The notes: generated by a model not told the origin, from the sequence alone. DNA of 64,000 nucleotides from Sterolibacterium denitrificans (GCF_900174485.1 NZ_LT837803.1:1689305-1753304), one strand, 5' to 3'; positions 26,795 to 36,520 are shown, counted from the first letter of the stretch. Translations and numbers: made by a program.

Positions 26795-28042
26795 ATGACC
26801 AGTTCCTCCGTTTCTCCGGCCATGCGCCGCTTCAACATGGTGGCTTTCGTCATCATGCTCGGCGCGTTGCCGATGTGGGTCTGGTATTGCCAGATATCGG
26901 TGATTCATTTCAATGGTGCGATGACACTGCCGGACGCCGCCTTCTGGTCGCACATCGCGCCGCCGACCTGGGAGGCGCTGGGCTTCTACGCCGGCTGGCT
27001 GGTGCTGCAAGCGTCGCTGTACCATTTCCTGCCGGGCAAGCTGGAACAGGGCCAACCGCTCGAAGACGGCTCGCGGCTGGTGTACACGCTGAACGGCCTG
27101 CGTTCCTTCCTCATCACCATCGTCCTGTGGACGGGGTTGCATTACACCGGGCTGCTGCCGGGCGACTATATCTACCGCCATTTGCCTGAGCTGTTGAGCA
27201 CCGCCAACGTCGTCGTCTTCGCCTTGTGTTTCTATGTCTATTTTCTCGGGCGCCGCCAGGCGACGGCGGAGGAGCGCAAGCTCAACGCGCTGGAAGCATT
27301 TTTTCTGGGCGCCGCCCGCAACCCGCGCAACGGGCGCTTCGACTGGAAGTTCTTCTGCGAGTCGCGTCCCGGGCTGAGCTTCTTCGTGGTGATCGCGTTG
27401 TCCTGCGCCATGCATCAGTACCAGAACTTCGGCACGGTCACCAATGCAATGTTGTTGTCATGCTTCCTGATCGCCCTGTACATCACCGACTACTACATCT
27501 TCGAGGATGCCATCCTGACGACCTGGGACATCGTGCATGAGCCTTTCGGCTGGATGCTGTGCTGGGGCAGCCTGATCTACGTGCCGTTCTTCTACAACCT
27601 GTCCGCCGTCTGGCTGGCCAGGAATCCCTATGTGCTGCCGTGGTGGGGCGTCGCCGGCATCCTGGCGACCGGATTGACGGGCTATCTCATCTTCCGCCAG
27701 TGCAACATCCAGAAGCATCGTTTCCGCCAGAATCCGCACACGAAGATCTGGGGCCGCGCGCCGGAATACATCCAGACCAGGCGCGGCAGCAAGCTGCTGA
27801 CCAGCGGCTGGTGGGGCGTGGCCAGCCACGCCAATTACCTGGGCGATCTGATGATTGCACTGTCGATGGGGCTTGTCGTCGGCACCAACACGATCTTCGG
27901 CTACGGCTATTTCCTGGCCTTCGTCATTCTGCTGGTGCATCGCGACTGGCGCGACGACCGTCACTGCGCGGCCAAGTACGGCGACGACTGGGTGGCCTAC
28001 CGGAAAAAGGTACGCTGGCATATCCTGCCGGGTATCTATTGA
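26795..28042 (+). CDS. ERG4/ERG24-family sterol reductase (Delta14/Delta7/C24 type)
   Basis: 415 residues, about ten transmembrane helices. Both family signatures are clear: FFLGAARNPRNGRFDWKFF (169-187) with CESRPGL after it, and LLTSGWWGVASHANYLGDLM (334-353). The C-terminal HRDWRDDRHCAAKYGDDW and HILPGIY match the NADPH-binding end of Delta14-reductases and DHCR7. Also seen are YTLNGLRSFLIT and EPFGWMLCWGSLIYVPFFYN. The enzyme reduces a nuclear or side-chain sterol double bond with NADPH. Few bacteria have this family; known bacterial members serve sterol synthesis in methanotrophs. Here, among catabolic genes, a funnel role for unsaturated sterols is inferred. The ATG at 26795 is chosen because upstream frame codes for repeat DNA. 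Confidence 0.88.
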   Translation: MTSSSVSPAMRRFNMVAFVIMLGALPMWVWYCQISVIHFNGAMTLPDAAFWSHIAPPTWEALGFYAGWLVLQASLYHFLPGKLEQGQPLEDGSRLVYTLNGLRSFLITIVLWTGLHYTGLLPGDYIYRHLPELLSTANVVVFALCFYVYFLGRRQATAEERKLNALEAFFLGAARNPRNGRFDWKFFCESRPGLSFFVVIALSCAMHQYQNFGTVTNAMLLSCFLIALYITDYYIFEDAILTTWDIVHEPFGWMLCWGSLIYVPFFYNLSAVWLARNPYVLPWWGVAGILATGLTGYLIFRQCNIQKHRFRQNPHTKIWGRAPEYIQTRRGSKLLTSGWWGVASHANYLGDLMIALSMGLVVGTNTIFGYGYFLAFVILLVHRDWRDDRHCAAKYGDDWVAYRKKVRWHILPGIY

Positions 28043-28177
28043 ATCTGGAATCGCGGGTATTCTGTGGCGAGCGGCGCGTGGCGCGCCATCGGCAGTTTTT
28101 CCATCCTCGCGCCTTCCGCCAGCCTTCAGCCAGCGCGGCAGGCCAAGCCATTCATCAATGACCAGGAGACATGTTCC

Positions 28178-28618
28178 ATGAGCGACGTCGATTTCACCCA
28201 GGATTCCCCTTTTCCCGCGCAGCAGGCCAGTTTCAATTCGATGCGCAACGTCAAGGCGAGAAACCGCGCCGGCTGGCTGGGGCTGTTCGCCGACGATGCG
28301 ATTCTGCAGGATCCGGTCGGCGTCTCCGCCTTCGATCCGACGGGCCAGGGCCACAAGGGCAAGGAGGCGATCGGCGCCTTCTGGGACAACGTGATCGCCC
28401 CGAATGGCGGCGAGATCCGCATACGCGAGTCCTACCCGGCCGGCGACGAGTGCGCCAACCTGCTGCGCATTACCAGGATCCTGCCCAACGGCAAGTCCTT
28501 CGAGGTGAATTTCATCGGCGTGTATCGCGTCGATGAAGCGGGCAAGATTCTTTCGCTGAAGGCCTACTGGCAGTTCGACAAGGCGATGGCGGATTTTGCC
28601 GCGGCGATGGCCGAGTGA
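28178..28618 (+). CDS. NTF2/ketosteroid-isomerase-fold protein
   Basis: 146 residues from the ATG at 28178 (caggag upstream). A cone-shaped alpha+beta fold is suggested by LGLFADDAILQDPVG and YRVDEAGKILSLKAYW. The segment aligns with Delta5-3-ketosteroid isomerase around its general base: Asp45 in QDPVG corresponds to Asp38 of the Comamonas enzyme. The oxyanion-hole Tyr14 and Asp99 equivalents are not conserved (Ser/Met and Gly), so true isomerase activity is uncertain. Neighbouring sterol genes support a steroid-binding role. Confidence 0.75.
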   Translation: MSDVDFTQDSPFPAQQASFNSMRNVKARNRAGWLGLFADDAILQDPVGVSAFDPTGQGHKGKEAIGAFWDNVIAPNGGEIRIRESYPAGDECANLLRITRILPNGKSFEVNFIGVYRVDEAGKILSLKAYWQFDKAMADFAAAMAE

Positions 28619-28656
28619 CCCAATTGCAACCGCGGCAAGCCTGCGAGGAGAGCGAC

Positions 28657-28824
28657 ATGCGCTTTACCTTGATGAGACCGGCATCGGCGGCCACGCCAAG
28701 CCAAGCCAGCCTGCAGCGCGCCGACGACTTCAAGCATCCGCCGCTTCGGCGGCGAGGTGATCGCCGAGATGTGAGTTTGAGGGGGCATCCAGCGCATCGG
28801 CAATATTGCTCTGCTTCGGCATGA
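28657..28824 (+). other. short open frame with good ribosome site, possible gene remnant
   Basis: ATG at 28657 follows gaggagagcgac. It opens 55 codons (MRFTLMRPASAATPSQASLQ at the start) in the 223-bp gap between the two NTF2-like genes. The product is basic and low in complexity after residue 25 and resembles nothing I recognise. It may be the 5' end of a lost gene or noise. Confidence 0.2.
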
Positions 28825-28841
28825 GCGTCTACGGGAGAACC

Positions 28842-29240
28842 ATGGTGGACAACAAAGCACTCGTGACCCGCTTCATCGAATATCTGAATCAAGGCGACAT
28901 CGCCGGCTTCGTCGGCATGTACGACGACGAGGGATTCGTGTGGACCGCAGGAGGGACGCTGATTTCCGGCAAGTTCACGAAGGCGCAGATCGCCGCGTCG
29001 GCCGGCGCCATCCTTGAGGCTTTTCCGCAGGGGATCAAATTCACCATCCACGGCATGGTGGCGGAAGGCAACAAGGTCGCCGTCGAGGCCGAGAGCGAAG
29101 GTTTGCACGCATCGGGCAGGCGCTACGGCAATCTGTACCACTTCCTGTTCGAATTCCGCAACGGCAAGCTGCTGTCGCTCAAGGAATACATGGACACCGA
29201 GCGCGTGACCGACGTGCTGTGCGGCGGTCAGCGTCCGTGA
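28842..29240 (+). CDS. SnoaL/NTF2-like protein
   Basis: 132 residues from the ATG at 28842 with ggga upstream. NTF2-like fold: FIEYLNQGDIAGFVGMYDDE at the start and LFEFRNGKLLSLKEYMDTE at the end, as in ketosteroid-isomerase-related proteins and small epoxide hydrolases. The catalytic Asp of steroid isomerase is not evident at the matching position. It may be a steroid-binding or hydratase/isomerase-like protein. It is the second of two such genes in a row, 17 bp before the SDR gene. Confidence 0.75.
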   Translation: MVDNKALVTRFIEYLNQGDIAGFVGMYDDEGFVWTAGGTLISGKFTKAQIAASAGAILEAFPQGIKFTIHGMVAEGNKVAVEAESEGLHASGRRYGNLYHFLFEFRNGKLLSLKEYMDTERVTDVLCGGQRP

Positions 29241-29256
29241 TGCGCGCGAGCGGCAA

Positions 29257-30156
29257 ATGAAGATCCTCGTCGTCGGCGGAAGCAGCCTCACCGGCGCGCA
29301 CGCCGCCTTGCACCTGAGCAGCCTGGGCCATGAGGTCACGCTGGCGGCGCGCGCGCGGCCTGGGGTGGCTTGTCTGCAAGGCTTTCCCTTTGTTTCCATC
29401 GATTACCAGGATTACCAGGCGGCGGATTTTCAGTTGGAGCGTCTGCGCGGCTATGAGGGCATGCTGTTCGCCGCCGGCGCGGATCCGCGCAGACTGCCTG
29501 ACGGCGAGTCGGAGGAAAGCTTCTATACGCGTGCCAACATCGAGGCCATTCCGCGCTTCTTCGCGCGGGCGCGGGACGCCGGCGTGCGCCGCGCGGTGCT
29601 GATCGGCAGCTACTATCCGCAGGTGGTGCCCGAGAAGATCGTCACGAGCATCTATGTGCGCTCGCGTCATCTATCCGACGCAGGTGCCCGCGCCTTGAAC
29701 GACGAACGCTTCACCGTCTGCAGCCTGAATGCGCCGTTCATCGTCGGGCACGTGCCCGGGCTGGTGGTGCCGCATCTGCGCGCCCTGGTCCAATACGCCG
29801 CCGGCCGCCTGCCCGGCATGCCGCTGGTGGCCCCGGCGGGCGGCGTCAATCACATTTCGTCGCTGTCGCTGTCGGAGGCCATTGCTTCTGCGTTCGAACG
29901 CGGCGAGGGCGGCCGCGCCTATCTGGTCGGCGACGAGAATCTGAGCTGGAAAGCGTACCTGGAAATGTTCTGCGCCGCCGTAGGCAATCCGCAGACGCTG
30001 GCCGTCAGTGGCGAAGCGCACCCGATGTTTCCGGATTCCATCCTGTTTGCCGGGCGCAATGCCGTGATCGCCTATGAGCCGGACATGGCGCCGCTGCGCT
30101 ACCGTCGCCAGCACATTCGGGAAACCATCGTCGAGGTGGCGAGCGCCTATCTTTGA
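29257..30156 (+). CDS. extended-SDR NAD(P)-dependent oxidoreductase/epimerase-like
   Basis: 299 residues. The N-terminal Rossmann motif MKILVVGGSSLTGAHAALHL is followed by a segment ending IGSYYPQ. The catalytic Tyr/Lys pair of SDR enzymes appears as Tyr133-x3-Arg137 (YVRSR), so the lysine is replaced by arginine. The family includes 3beta-hydroxysteroid dehydrogenases and NAD-dependent epimerases. Its position after the NTF2-like genes suggests oxidation of a hydroxysteroid or side-chain alcohol, but the altered lysine makes catalysis uncertain. It ends the sterol block and converges with murI. Confidence 0.75.
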   Translation: MKILVVGGSSLTGAHAALHLSSLGHEVTLAARARPGVACLQGFPFVSIDYQDYQAADFQLERLRGYEGMLFAAGADPRRLPDGESEESFYTRANIEAIPRFFARARDAGVRRAVLIGSYYPQVVPEKIVTSIYVRSRHLSDAGARALNDERFTVCSLNAPFIVGHVPGLVVPHLRALVQYAAGRLPGMPLVAPAGGVNHISSLSLSEAIASAFERGEGGRAYLVGDENLSWKAYLEMFCAAVGNPQTLAVSGEAHPMFPDSILFAGRNAVIAYEPDMAPLRYRRQHIRETIVEVASAYL

Positions 30157-30253
30157 TCGAAGGAACGATGAACGATGCGCCGGCGCTTCGACGGAAGCGT
30201 GCCGCTCGACCCGGTTCGAGCGGGGACAGGAGCCCCCATTCGTTCTGTGATTT

Positions 30254-31048
30254 TCAAAGATGCCGGATGAGCAGCGCCGGCCCGTCGATGCGCGGCATCA
30301 GCATGCCGAGCCCGAGCGCGGGCAGCGCCGCGTGCAGGCGCTCCGGTCGTGCCGTGGCGTGCAGGCGGATGCGGCCGCTGCCGTGGGCGGCAGTGCCGGC
30401 GCGGCGCACGACTTCGCGCGCCACGGCGTCGGCTACCTCGACGAGTTCGGCGCGGCCGGCCACCAGGGGCCGCAGCAGGTCGGCCAGAAATGCATAGTGG
30501 GTACAGCCGAGAACGAGGCGGTCGGCGCCGGCGTCGAGCAGCGGCGCGATCCGGGCGGCGACCTCGGCGGCAAATTCGGGACCGTCGAGTTGCAGCATTT
30601 CGACGCGCGTCGCCCAGCCGGGGCAAGGCTCGACCTGCACGAAGACGCCAGCGCCGGTGGCATGCGTGTCGATCAGGTGTTTGAGCCGGGCGCTGCTGGC
30701 GGTCGATTCGGTGGCCAGCACGGCGATGCGGCGGCTCCGCGACGTGACGGCGGCAGGCTTCACGCCGGGTTCGATGCCGACGACCGCGATGCCCGGCTGG
30801 TCGTCGCGCAGCGCCTGCACGGCGGCGGCGGTGGCGGTATTGCAGGCGGCGACGAGCGTGGTGCAGCCGGCCGCGACGAGATGTCGGCCGATGGCCAGCA
30901 CGCGGCCGCGAATGAAGTCGTCGGTCTTGTCGCCGTAGGGTACATGCGCCGTGTCGGCCAGGTAGACGAGATCGGCCCGCGGCAGCACGCGGGCGATTGC
31001 CGCCAGCACCGATAGGCCGCCGAGGCCGGAGTCGAAGGCTCCGATCAC
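30254..31048 (-). CDS. murI: glutamate racemase
   Basis: 264 residues from a GTG at 31046-31048, chosen because GAGGA lies five bases upstream and the family N-terminus (IGAFDSGLGGLSVL) begins there. A longer upstream opening would overlap the fumarase gene. It makes D-glutamate for peptidoglycan. The two catalytic cysteines are in VAACNTATAAAV and VLGCTHYAFL. Asp in AFDSGLGG and the YLADTAHVPYGDK loop are conserved. It lies 28 bp after fumarase on the same strand. Confidence 0.94.
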   Translation of the reverse strand: MIGAFDSGLGGLSVLAAIARVLPRADLVYLADTAHVPYGDKTDDFIRGRVLAIGRHLVAAGCTTLVAACNTATAAAVQALRDDQPGIAVVGIEPGVKPAAVTSRSRRIAVLATESTASSARLKHLIDTHATGAGVFVQVEPCPGWATRVEMLQLDGPEFAAEVAARIAPLLDAGADRLVLGCTHYAFLADLLRPLVAGRAELVEVADAVAREVVRRAGTAAHGSGRIRLHATARPERLHAALPALGLGMLMPRIDGPALLIRHL

Positions 31049-31076
31049 GCCAGTCCTCGCGTGCGCTGGGCAGGCA

Positions 31077-32612
31077 TCAAGCCTTGACGACCGGAATCTT
31101 GCCGATGCGGGCCTGCCACTCGGCCGGGCCGGTGTTGTGCACCGAAACGCCCTGGGCATCGACGGCAACGGTGACCGGCATGTCCTTGACCTCGAATTCG
31201 TAGATCGCTTCCATGCCCAGATCCTCGAAGCCGACGACCCTGGCTGCCTTGATCGCCTTGGCCACCAGATAGGCGGCGCCGCCGACGGCCATGAGATACG
31301 CCGACTGGTGTTTCCTGATCGCCTCGATGGCCACCGGGCCGCGCTCGGCCTTGCCGATCATGGCGATCAGGCCGGTCTGCGCCAGCATCATTTCGGTGAA
31401 TTTGTCCATGCGCGTGGCGGTGGTCGGGCCGGCCGGGCCGACGGCTTCGTCGCGCACCGGATCGACCGGGCCGACGTAGTAGATGACGCGATTGGTGAAG
31501 TCGACGGGCAGCTTCTCGCCCTTGGCCAGCATGTCCTGGATGCGCTTGTGCGCGGCGTCGCGGCCGGTCAGCAGCTTGCCATTCAGCAGCAGCACGTCGC
31601 CCGGCTGCCAGGAGGCGACCTCCTCCTTGCTCAGTGTGTCGAGATCGACGCGCTTGCCCTTGCTGCTGTCATAGGTCAGGCGCGGCCAGTCGTCGAGGTT
31701 GGGCGGATCGAGGCGAGCCGGGCCGGAACCGTCGAGATGAAAGTGGGCGTGGCGCGTTGCCGCGCAGTTGGGGATCATCGCCACCGGCAGGCTGGCGGCG
31801 TGGGTCGGATAGTCGAGGATCTTCACGTCCAACACGGTGGTCAGGCCGCCGAGACCCTGCGCGCCGATGCCCAGCGCATTGACTTTTTCCATCAGCTCCA
31901 GGCGCAGCTCCTCGACGCGGCTGAGCGTCTCGCCGCGCGCCGCCTTTTCTTGCAGTTCATGGATGTCCACCGGCGCCATCAGCGACTCCTTGGCCAGCAG
32001 CATGGCCTTTTCCGGCGTGCCGCCGATGCCGATGCCGAGGATGCCCGGCGGGCACCAGCCCGCGCCCATGGTCGGCACGGTCTTCAGCACCCAGTCGACG
32101 ATGGAGTCGGAGGGATTGAGGGCGTAGAACTTCGACTTGTTCTCCGAGCCGCCGCCCTTGGCCGCGCAAATCACCTCGACGTGGTCGGCATGTTCACCGC
32201 CGACGATTTCGTAATGCACGACGGCCGGCGTGTTGTCCCTGGTGTTCCTGCGCGCGCCGGCCGGGTCGGCCAGCACCGAGGCGCGCAGCTTGTTGTCCGG
32301 GTTCAGGTAGGCGCGGCGCACGCCTTCGTTGACCATTTCCTGCACCGACAGCGTGGCATCCCACTTGACGTTCATGCCGACCTTGAGGAAGACCACGGCA
32401 ATCCCGGTGTCCTGGCAGATCGGGCGATGACCTTCGGCGCACATGCGCGAATTGATGAGGATCTGGGCAATCGCATCCTTCGCCGCCGGACTCTGCTCGC
32501 GCTCGTAGGCCGCTCCCAGCGCCTTGATGTAATCGGCGGGATGGTAGTAGCTGATGTACTGGAAGCCATCGGCGATGCTCTGGATGAAGTCTTCCTGGCG
32601 GATGGTGGTCAT
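31077..32612 (-). CDS. fumA: fumarate hydratase, class I (iron-sulfur)
   Basis: 511 residues, oxygen-sensitive [4Fe-4S] fumarase interconverting fumarate and malate in the TCA cycle. Three cluster cysteines are visible: RPICQDTGIAVVF, GAGWCPPGILGIGIGG and MIPNCAATRHAHF. The C-terminal beta domain follows (LNGKLLTGRDAAHKRIQDML, VGPAGPTTATRMDKFTEMM). Class I enzymes fit an anaerobic or microaerobic lifestyle. It is followed by murI on the same strand. Confidence 0.96.
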   Translation of the reverse strand: MTTIRQEDFIQSIADGFQYISYYHPADYIKALGAAYEREQSPAAKDAIAQILINSRMCAEGHRPICQDTGIAVVFLKVGMNVKWDATLSVQEMVNEGVRRAYLNPDNKLRASVLADPAGARRNTRDNTPAVVHYEIVGGEHADHVEVICAAKGGGSENKSKFYALNPSDSIVDWVLKTVPTMGAGWCPPGILGIGIGGTPEKAMLLAKESLMAPVDIHELQEKAARGETLSRVEELRLELMEKVNALGIGAQGLGGLTTVLDVKILDYPTHAASLPVAMIPNCAATRHAHFHLDGSGPARLDPPNLDDWPRLTYDSSKGKRVDLDTLSKEEVASWQPGDVLLLNGKLLTGRDAAHKRIQDMLAKGEKLPVDFTNRVIYYVGPVDPVRDEAVGPAGPTTATRMDKFTEMMLAQTGLIAMIGKAERGPVAIEAIRKHQSAYLMAVGGAAYLVAKAIKAARVVGFEDLGMEAIYEFEVKDMPVTVAVDAQGVSVHNTGPAEWQARIGKIPVVKA

Positions 32613-32897
32613 GGCAATATCCTTGCGGTTTTATGTGATGGATCGCGGTGAATTTGCGGTCGGCGCCCGGTGGTACCGGTGCTGCCAAAGCCGGCGATTT
32701 TAACATCTGCCCCGTCGTCGCCGCTCGCTGCGAGGCTGCCGCGGATCGGCGCGGCGGAAGGAAAGCGCCGGCCTGGCTGCGCTGTTATAGACTGGGCGCC
32801 GTGAGGCGGAGGCCCAGACCAGCCCGGCCCGGGTTTGCCGATTCAATCATTCGATCCAGTCACACCAGTACAGTAACGATTGCGGAGGAGCGAGATC

Positions 32898-34868
32898 ATG
32901 ACGAGCATACAGTCCGTGCTGCAGGAAACCCGTATTTTTCCTCCGCCGGCCGAGGTCGTTGCGCGGGCCACGGTTTCCGGCATGGCGGCCTACGAGGCGC
33001 TGTGCCGGGAGGCCGAGGCGGATTACGAGGGTTTCTGGGCGCGTCTGGCGCGCGAACATTTGAGCTGGAAGCGGCCGTTCGATGAAGTTCTCGACGAGTC
33101 GCGCGTGCCGTTTTACAAATGGTTTGCCGACGGCGATCTGAATGTCTCCTACAACTGCCTGGATCGCAATGTCGAAGCCGGGCTGGGCGAGAAAACCGCC
33201 ATCATCTTCGAGGCCGACGACGGCAAGGTGACGAAAGTCACCTACCGGGAGCTGCTGGCGCGGACCATCGCCTTTGCCAATGCGCTGAAATCGCAGGGCA
33301 TCGCGAAGGGCGACCGGGTGGTGATCTACATGCCGATGTCGATCGAGGGCGTGGTCGCCATGCAGGCCTGCGCGCGCATCGGCGCCATCCATTCGGTGGT
33401 GTTCGGCGGTTTCTCGGCGAAGAGTCTGCAGGAGCGCATCCAGGATGCCGGCGCCGTGGCGGTCATCACCGCCGACGAGCAGTGCCGCGGCGGCAAGACC
33501 ATGCCGCTCAAGCCGGCGGTCGATGAAGGCATCGCCATGGGCGGCTGCGAGTCGATCAGGTGCGTCATCGTTTACCGGCGCACCGGCGGGCCGTGCCGGA
33601 TGCTGGCCGGGCGCGATCTCTGGTGGCATGAGCTGATCGCCAATCAGCCGGAAACCTGCGAGCCGGAATGGGTCGAGGCCGAGCATCCGCTGTTCCTGCT
33701 GTATACCTCCGGGTCGACGGGCAAGCCCAAGGGCGTGCAGCATTCCTCGGCGGGTTACCTGCTGCATGCGGTGATCACCATGAAATGGGTCTTCGACATC
33801 CGGCCGGAGGATGTCTTCTGGTGTACCGCCGACATCGGCTGGGTGACCGGCCATACCTATATCGCCTATGGGCCGCTGGCCTGCGGCGCGACGGAAATCA
33901 TTTTCGAGGGCATTCCGACCTGGCCGGATGCCGGGCGCTTCTGGAAGCTGATCCAGGATCACAAAGTCAGCATTTTCTACACCGCACCGACGGCGATCCG
34001 CTCGCTGATCAAGGCCGGCCCGGAACTGCCGCGCCAGTACGATCTATCCTCCCTGCGCATCCTCGGTTCGGTGGGCGAGCCGATCAATCCGGAAGCCTGG
34101 ATGTGGTACTACACCGAGGTGGGCGGGAGCCGCTGCCCCGTGCTGGATACCTTCTGGCAGACCGAAACCGGCGGCCACATGATCGCTCCGCTGCCAGGCG
34201 CAACACCGCTGGTGCCTGGTTCATGCACCCTGCCTTTGCCCGGCATCCAGGCGGCGGTGGTCGATGAGAACGGCAACGAACTGCCCTGGGGCGAGGGCGG
34301 CAGCCTGGTCGTGAAGAAACCTTGGCCGGGTATGCTGCGCACCATCTGGGGCGATCCGGAGCGCTTCGTCAAATCCTATTATCCGATCGAATTCGGTGGC
34401 AGGCTGTACCTCGCCGGCGACGGCGCGGTGCGCGATGCGAAGACCGGCTACTTCACCATCATGGGGCGCATCGACGACGTGCTGAACGTCTCCGGTCATC
34501 GCATGGGCACCATGGAAATCGAGTCCGCCCTGGTGGCCAATCCCCTGGTCGCCGAGGCCGCCGTGGTTGGCCGGCCGGATGACCTCACCGGCGAAGCGAT
34601 CTGCGCTTTCGTGGTGCTGAAAGGCGAACGTCCGCAAGGCGCAGCGGCCGAGCAGATGGCAACGCAACTGCGCGAGTGGGTCGGCAAGGAAATCGGCCCC
34701 ATCGCCAAGCCGCGCGACATCCGCTTCGGCGACAACCTGCCCAAGACCCGCTCCGGCAAGATCATGCGCCGCCTGCTGCGCCAACTGGCCAGGGGTGAGG
34801 ATGTCGCCCAGGATGTCTCGACCCTGGAGAACCCGGCGATACTGGAGCAGTTGAAGGCGGGGGTGTGA
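32898..34868 (+). CDS. acs: acetyl-CoA synthetase
   Basis: 656 residues from the ATG at 32898 with a ggaggag site. It activates acetate to acetyl-CoA via acetyl-AMP. The adenylate-forming motif is [17 protein letters not shown], the [15 protein letters not shown] block shapes the acyl pocket, and the regulatory lysine is in [15 protein letters not shown], the site controlled by protein acetylation in other bacteria. Length is standard. It stands alone, divergent from fumarase; the 285-bp gap shows no motif I can assign. Acetate and acetyl-CoA from sterol breakdown could pass through it. Confidence 0.96.
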   Translation: MTSIQSVLQETRIFPPPAEVVARATVSGMAAYEALCREAEADYEGFWARLAREHLSWKRPFDEVLDESRVPFYKWFADGDLNVSYNCLDRNVEAGLGEKTAIIFEADDGKVTKVTYRELLARTIAFANALKSQGIAKGDRVVIYMPMSIEGVVAMQACARIGAIHSVVFGGFSAKSLQERIQDAGAVAVITADEQCRGGKTMPLKPAVDEGIAMGGCESIRCVIVYRRTGGPCRMLAGRDLWWHELIANQPETCEPEWVEAEHPLFLLYTSGSTGKPKGVQHSSAGYLLHAVITMKWVFDIRPEDVFWCTADIGWVTGHTYIAYGPLACGATEIIFEGIPTWPDAGRFWKLIQDHKVSIFYTAPTAIRSLIKAGPELPRQYDLSSLRILGSVGEPINPEAWMWYYTEVGGSRCPVLDTFWQTETGGHMIAPLPGATPLVPGSCTLPLPGIQAAVVDENGNELPWGEGGSLVVKKPWPGMLRTIWGDPERFVKSYYPIEFGGRLYLAGDGAVRDAKTGYFTIMGRIDDVLNVSGHRMGTMEIESALVANPLVAEAAVVGRPDDLTGEAICAFVVLKGERPQGAAAEQMATQLREWVGKEIGPIAKPRDIRFGDNLPKTRSGKIMRRLLRQLARGEDVAQDVSTLENPAILEQLKAGV

Positions 34869-35076
34869 GGGCGGCGTGATGTTGGCATCGCTGCCGAAAT
34901 GGCGCGGCAAGTGGCGGTACGGACGAATGCCGTCATCGTGGTGGTGGAAAACGGCCAGTTGATTCGCGGCCAGTTGATCCGGATTACCGGCCGAGGTTCT
35001 TGCGCAACAGAAAAAACCTTCGCGCCAAGGATGATGCCTGGTTGGGAAGGATGTTTGCAGCGCTACCCTATCGTTT

Positions 35077-36519
35077 CTATTGTTCCGTCCCCGCCGTAGC
35101 CGTTTCCGCCAGCCAGCCGCCGCCCAGGGCGCGGAACAGGCTGACTTCGGCAAGCTGACGCTGGCCCTGCACGGCGATGAGTTCCGCCTGGTTGGCGTAG
35201 TCGTTGCGCTGGGCGTCGAGGTAGCGTAGGTGGTCGTCCACGCCGGCGCGGTAGCGCGCTTCGGCCAGGTGCAGGCGCTGCTGGCCGGCATCGAGGCGGG
35301 CGCGCAGCGCGGTTTCCTCTCTTTGCAGGGTGGCGTTGGCGACGAGGGCGTCATTCACTTCGCGGAAAGCCGTCTGGATGGTCTTTTCGTAGTCGGCGAT
35401 GGCGATGTCCTTGCGCACCTTGGCCAGATCCAGGTTGGCCTGATTGCGGCCGCCGGCGAAGATCGGCAGGCGCAGTTGCGGCATGAAGTTCCAGGTGCGC
35501 TGGCCGTGGTCGAACAGGCCGGACAGGTCACTGCTGGCCGTGCCGAACAGGCCGGTCAGGCTGATGCTGGGGAAGAAGGCGGCGCGTGCCGCGCCGATGC
35601 TGGCGTTGCGGGCACGCAACTGGTGCTCGGCGGCGCGGATGTCGGGGCGTTGTTCGAGCAGACGGGAGGGCAGGCCGGGGGCGATGGTGGCGAGCAGCGT
35701 GGCGTTGGGTGGCGCGGCTGGCGGCAGTGAAAGCGTATCGCTGCCCAGTAGCAGGCGCAGGGCGTTTTCGATCTGGGCGAGTTCGCGTTGGGCGCGTTCG
35801 GCTTCGACCTGGGCTTGTTCCGCCAGGCCGCGCGCTTCCTGAAAATCGAGGGCGCTGGACAGGCCGGCCTGCTGGCGGCGTTTGATCAGTTCCAGGCTGC
35901 GTGCCCGCGTCAGACGGGTTTGCTCGGCAAGCTGCTGGCGCTGCCAGGCGGTGTTGCGCAGGATCCAGCCGCGCATGACCTCGCTGATCAGGCTGATGCG
36001 GGCGGCCTGGGCATTTTCCTCGGTGGCAAAGAATTCTTCCTCGGCGGCGGTCGACAGGTTGCGCACGCGGCCGAACAGATCCAGCTCGAAAGCCGTCAGA
36101 CCCAGGCCAACTTGATACGTGGACTGCACGCCGGTCGTGCCGCTGGCATTCAAGTCGGCCGGCAGGCGCTGGCGCTGGCCGCTGGCTTCGAGATCCAGGC
36201 TGGGCAAGCGGTCGGCGCGCTGGATGCCGTAGAGGGCGCGGCTGGCATCCACTTGCAGCAGGGCGCTGCGCAGTTCGCGATTGTTGGCCAGCGCCTGGCG
36301 GATGAGCTGGCGCAGGCCGTCGTCGCGGACGAAGTCCTGCCAGTCCATGGTTTGCGTGCCGTTTCCTTCTTCAGTGTCTGCGGCGCTTGTTTGAGCCGTG
36401 GACCACTGAGCGGGAATCGGTGCGTCGGGCGTCCGATACGCCGGCGCCAGCGAGCAAGCGGCAAGGCCGAGTCCGGACAACAGGATGGCGGTGCGGGTGA
36501 TGCGGAGGTTGGCGTGCAT
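35077..36519 (-). CDS. outer-membrane channel of an RND efflux pump (OprM/NodT family)
   Basis: 480 residues. A lipoprotein signal is seen (LGLAACSLAPAYRTP, lipid cysteine at about residue 22). Two outer-membrane efflux repeats follow, with the family block YLDAQRNDYANQAELIAVQG. It forms the TolC-like exit duct. Only one base separates it from the preceding RND gene, so the three pump genes form an operon transcribed leftward. Confidence 0.94.
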   Translation of the reverse strand: MHANLRITRTAILLSGLGLAACSLAPAYRTPDAPIPAQWSTAQTSAADTEEGNGTQTMDWQDFVRDDGLRQLIRQALANNRELRSALLQVDASRALYGIQRADRLPSLDLEASGQRQRLPADLNASGTTGVQSTYQVGLGLTAFELDLFGRVRNLSTAAEEEFFATEENAQAARISLISEVMRGWILRNTAWQRQQLAEQTRLTRARSLELIKRRQQAGLSSALDFQEARGLAEQAQVEAERAQRELAQIENALRLLLGSDTLSLPPAAPPNATLLATIAPGLPSRLLEQRPDIRAAEHQLRARNASIGAARAAFFPSISLTGLFGTASSDLSGLFDHGQRTWNFMPQLRLPIFAGGRNQANLDLAKVRKDIAIADYEKTIQTAFREVNDALVANATLQREETALRARLDAGQQRLHLAEARYRAGVDDHLRYLDAQRNDYANQAELIAVQGQRQLAEVSLFRALGGGWLAETATAGTEQ

Positions 36520-36520
36520 G

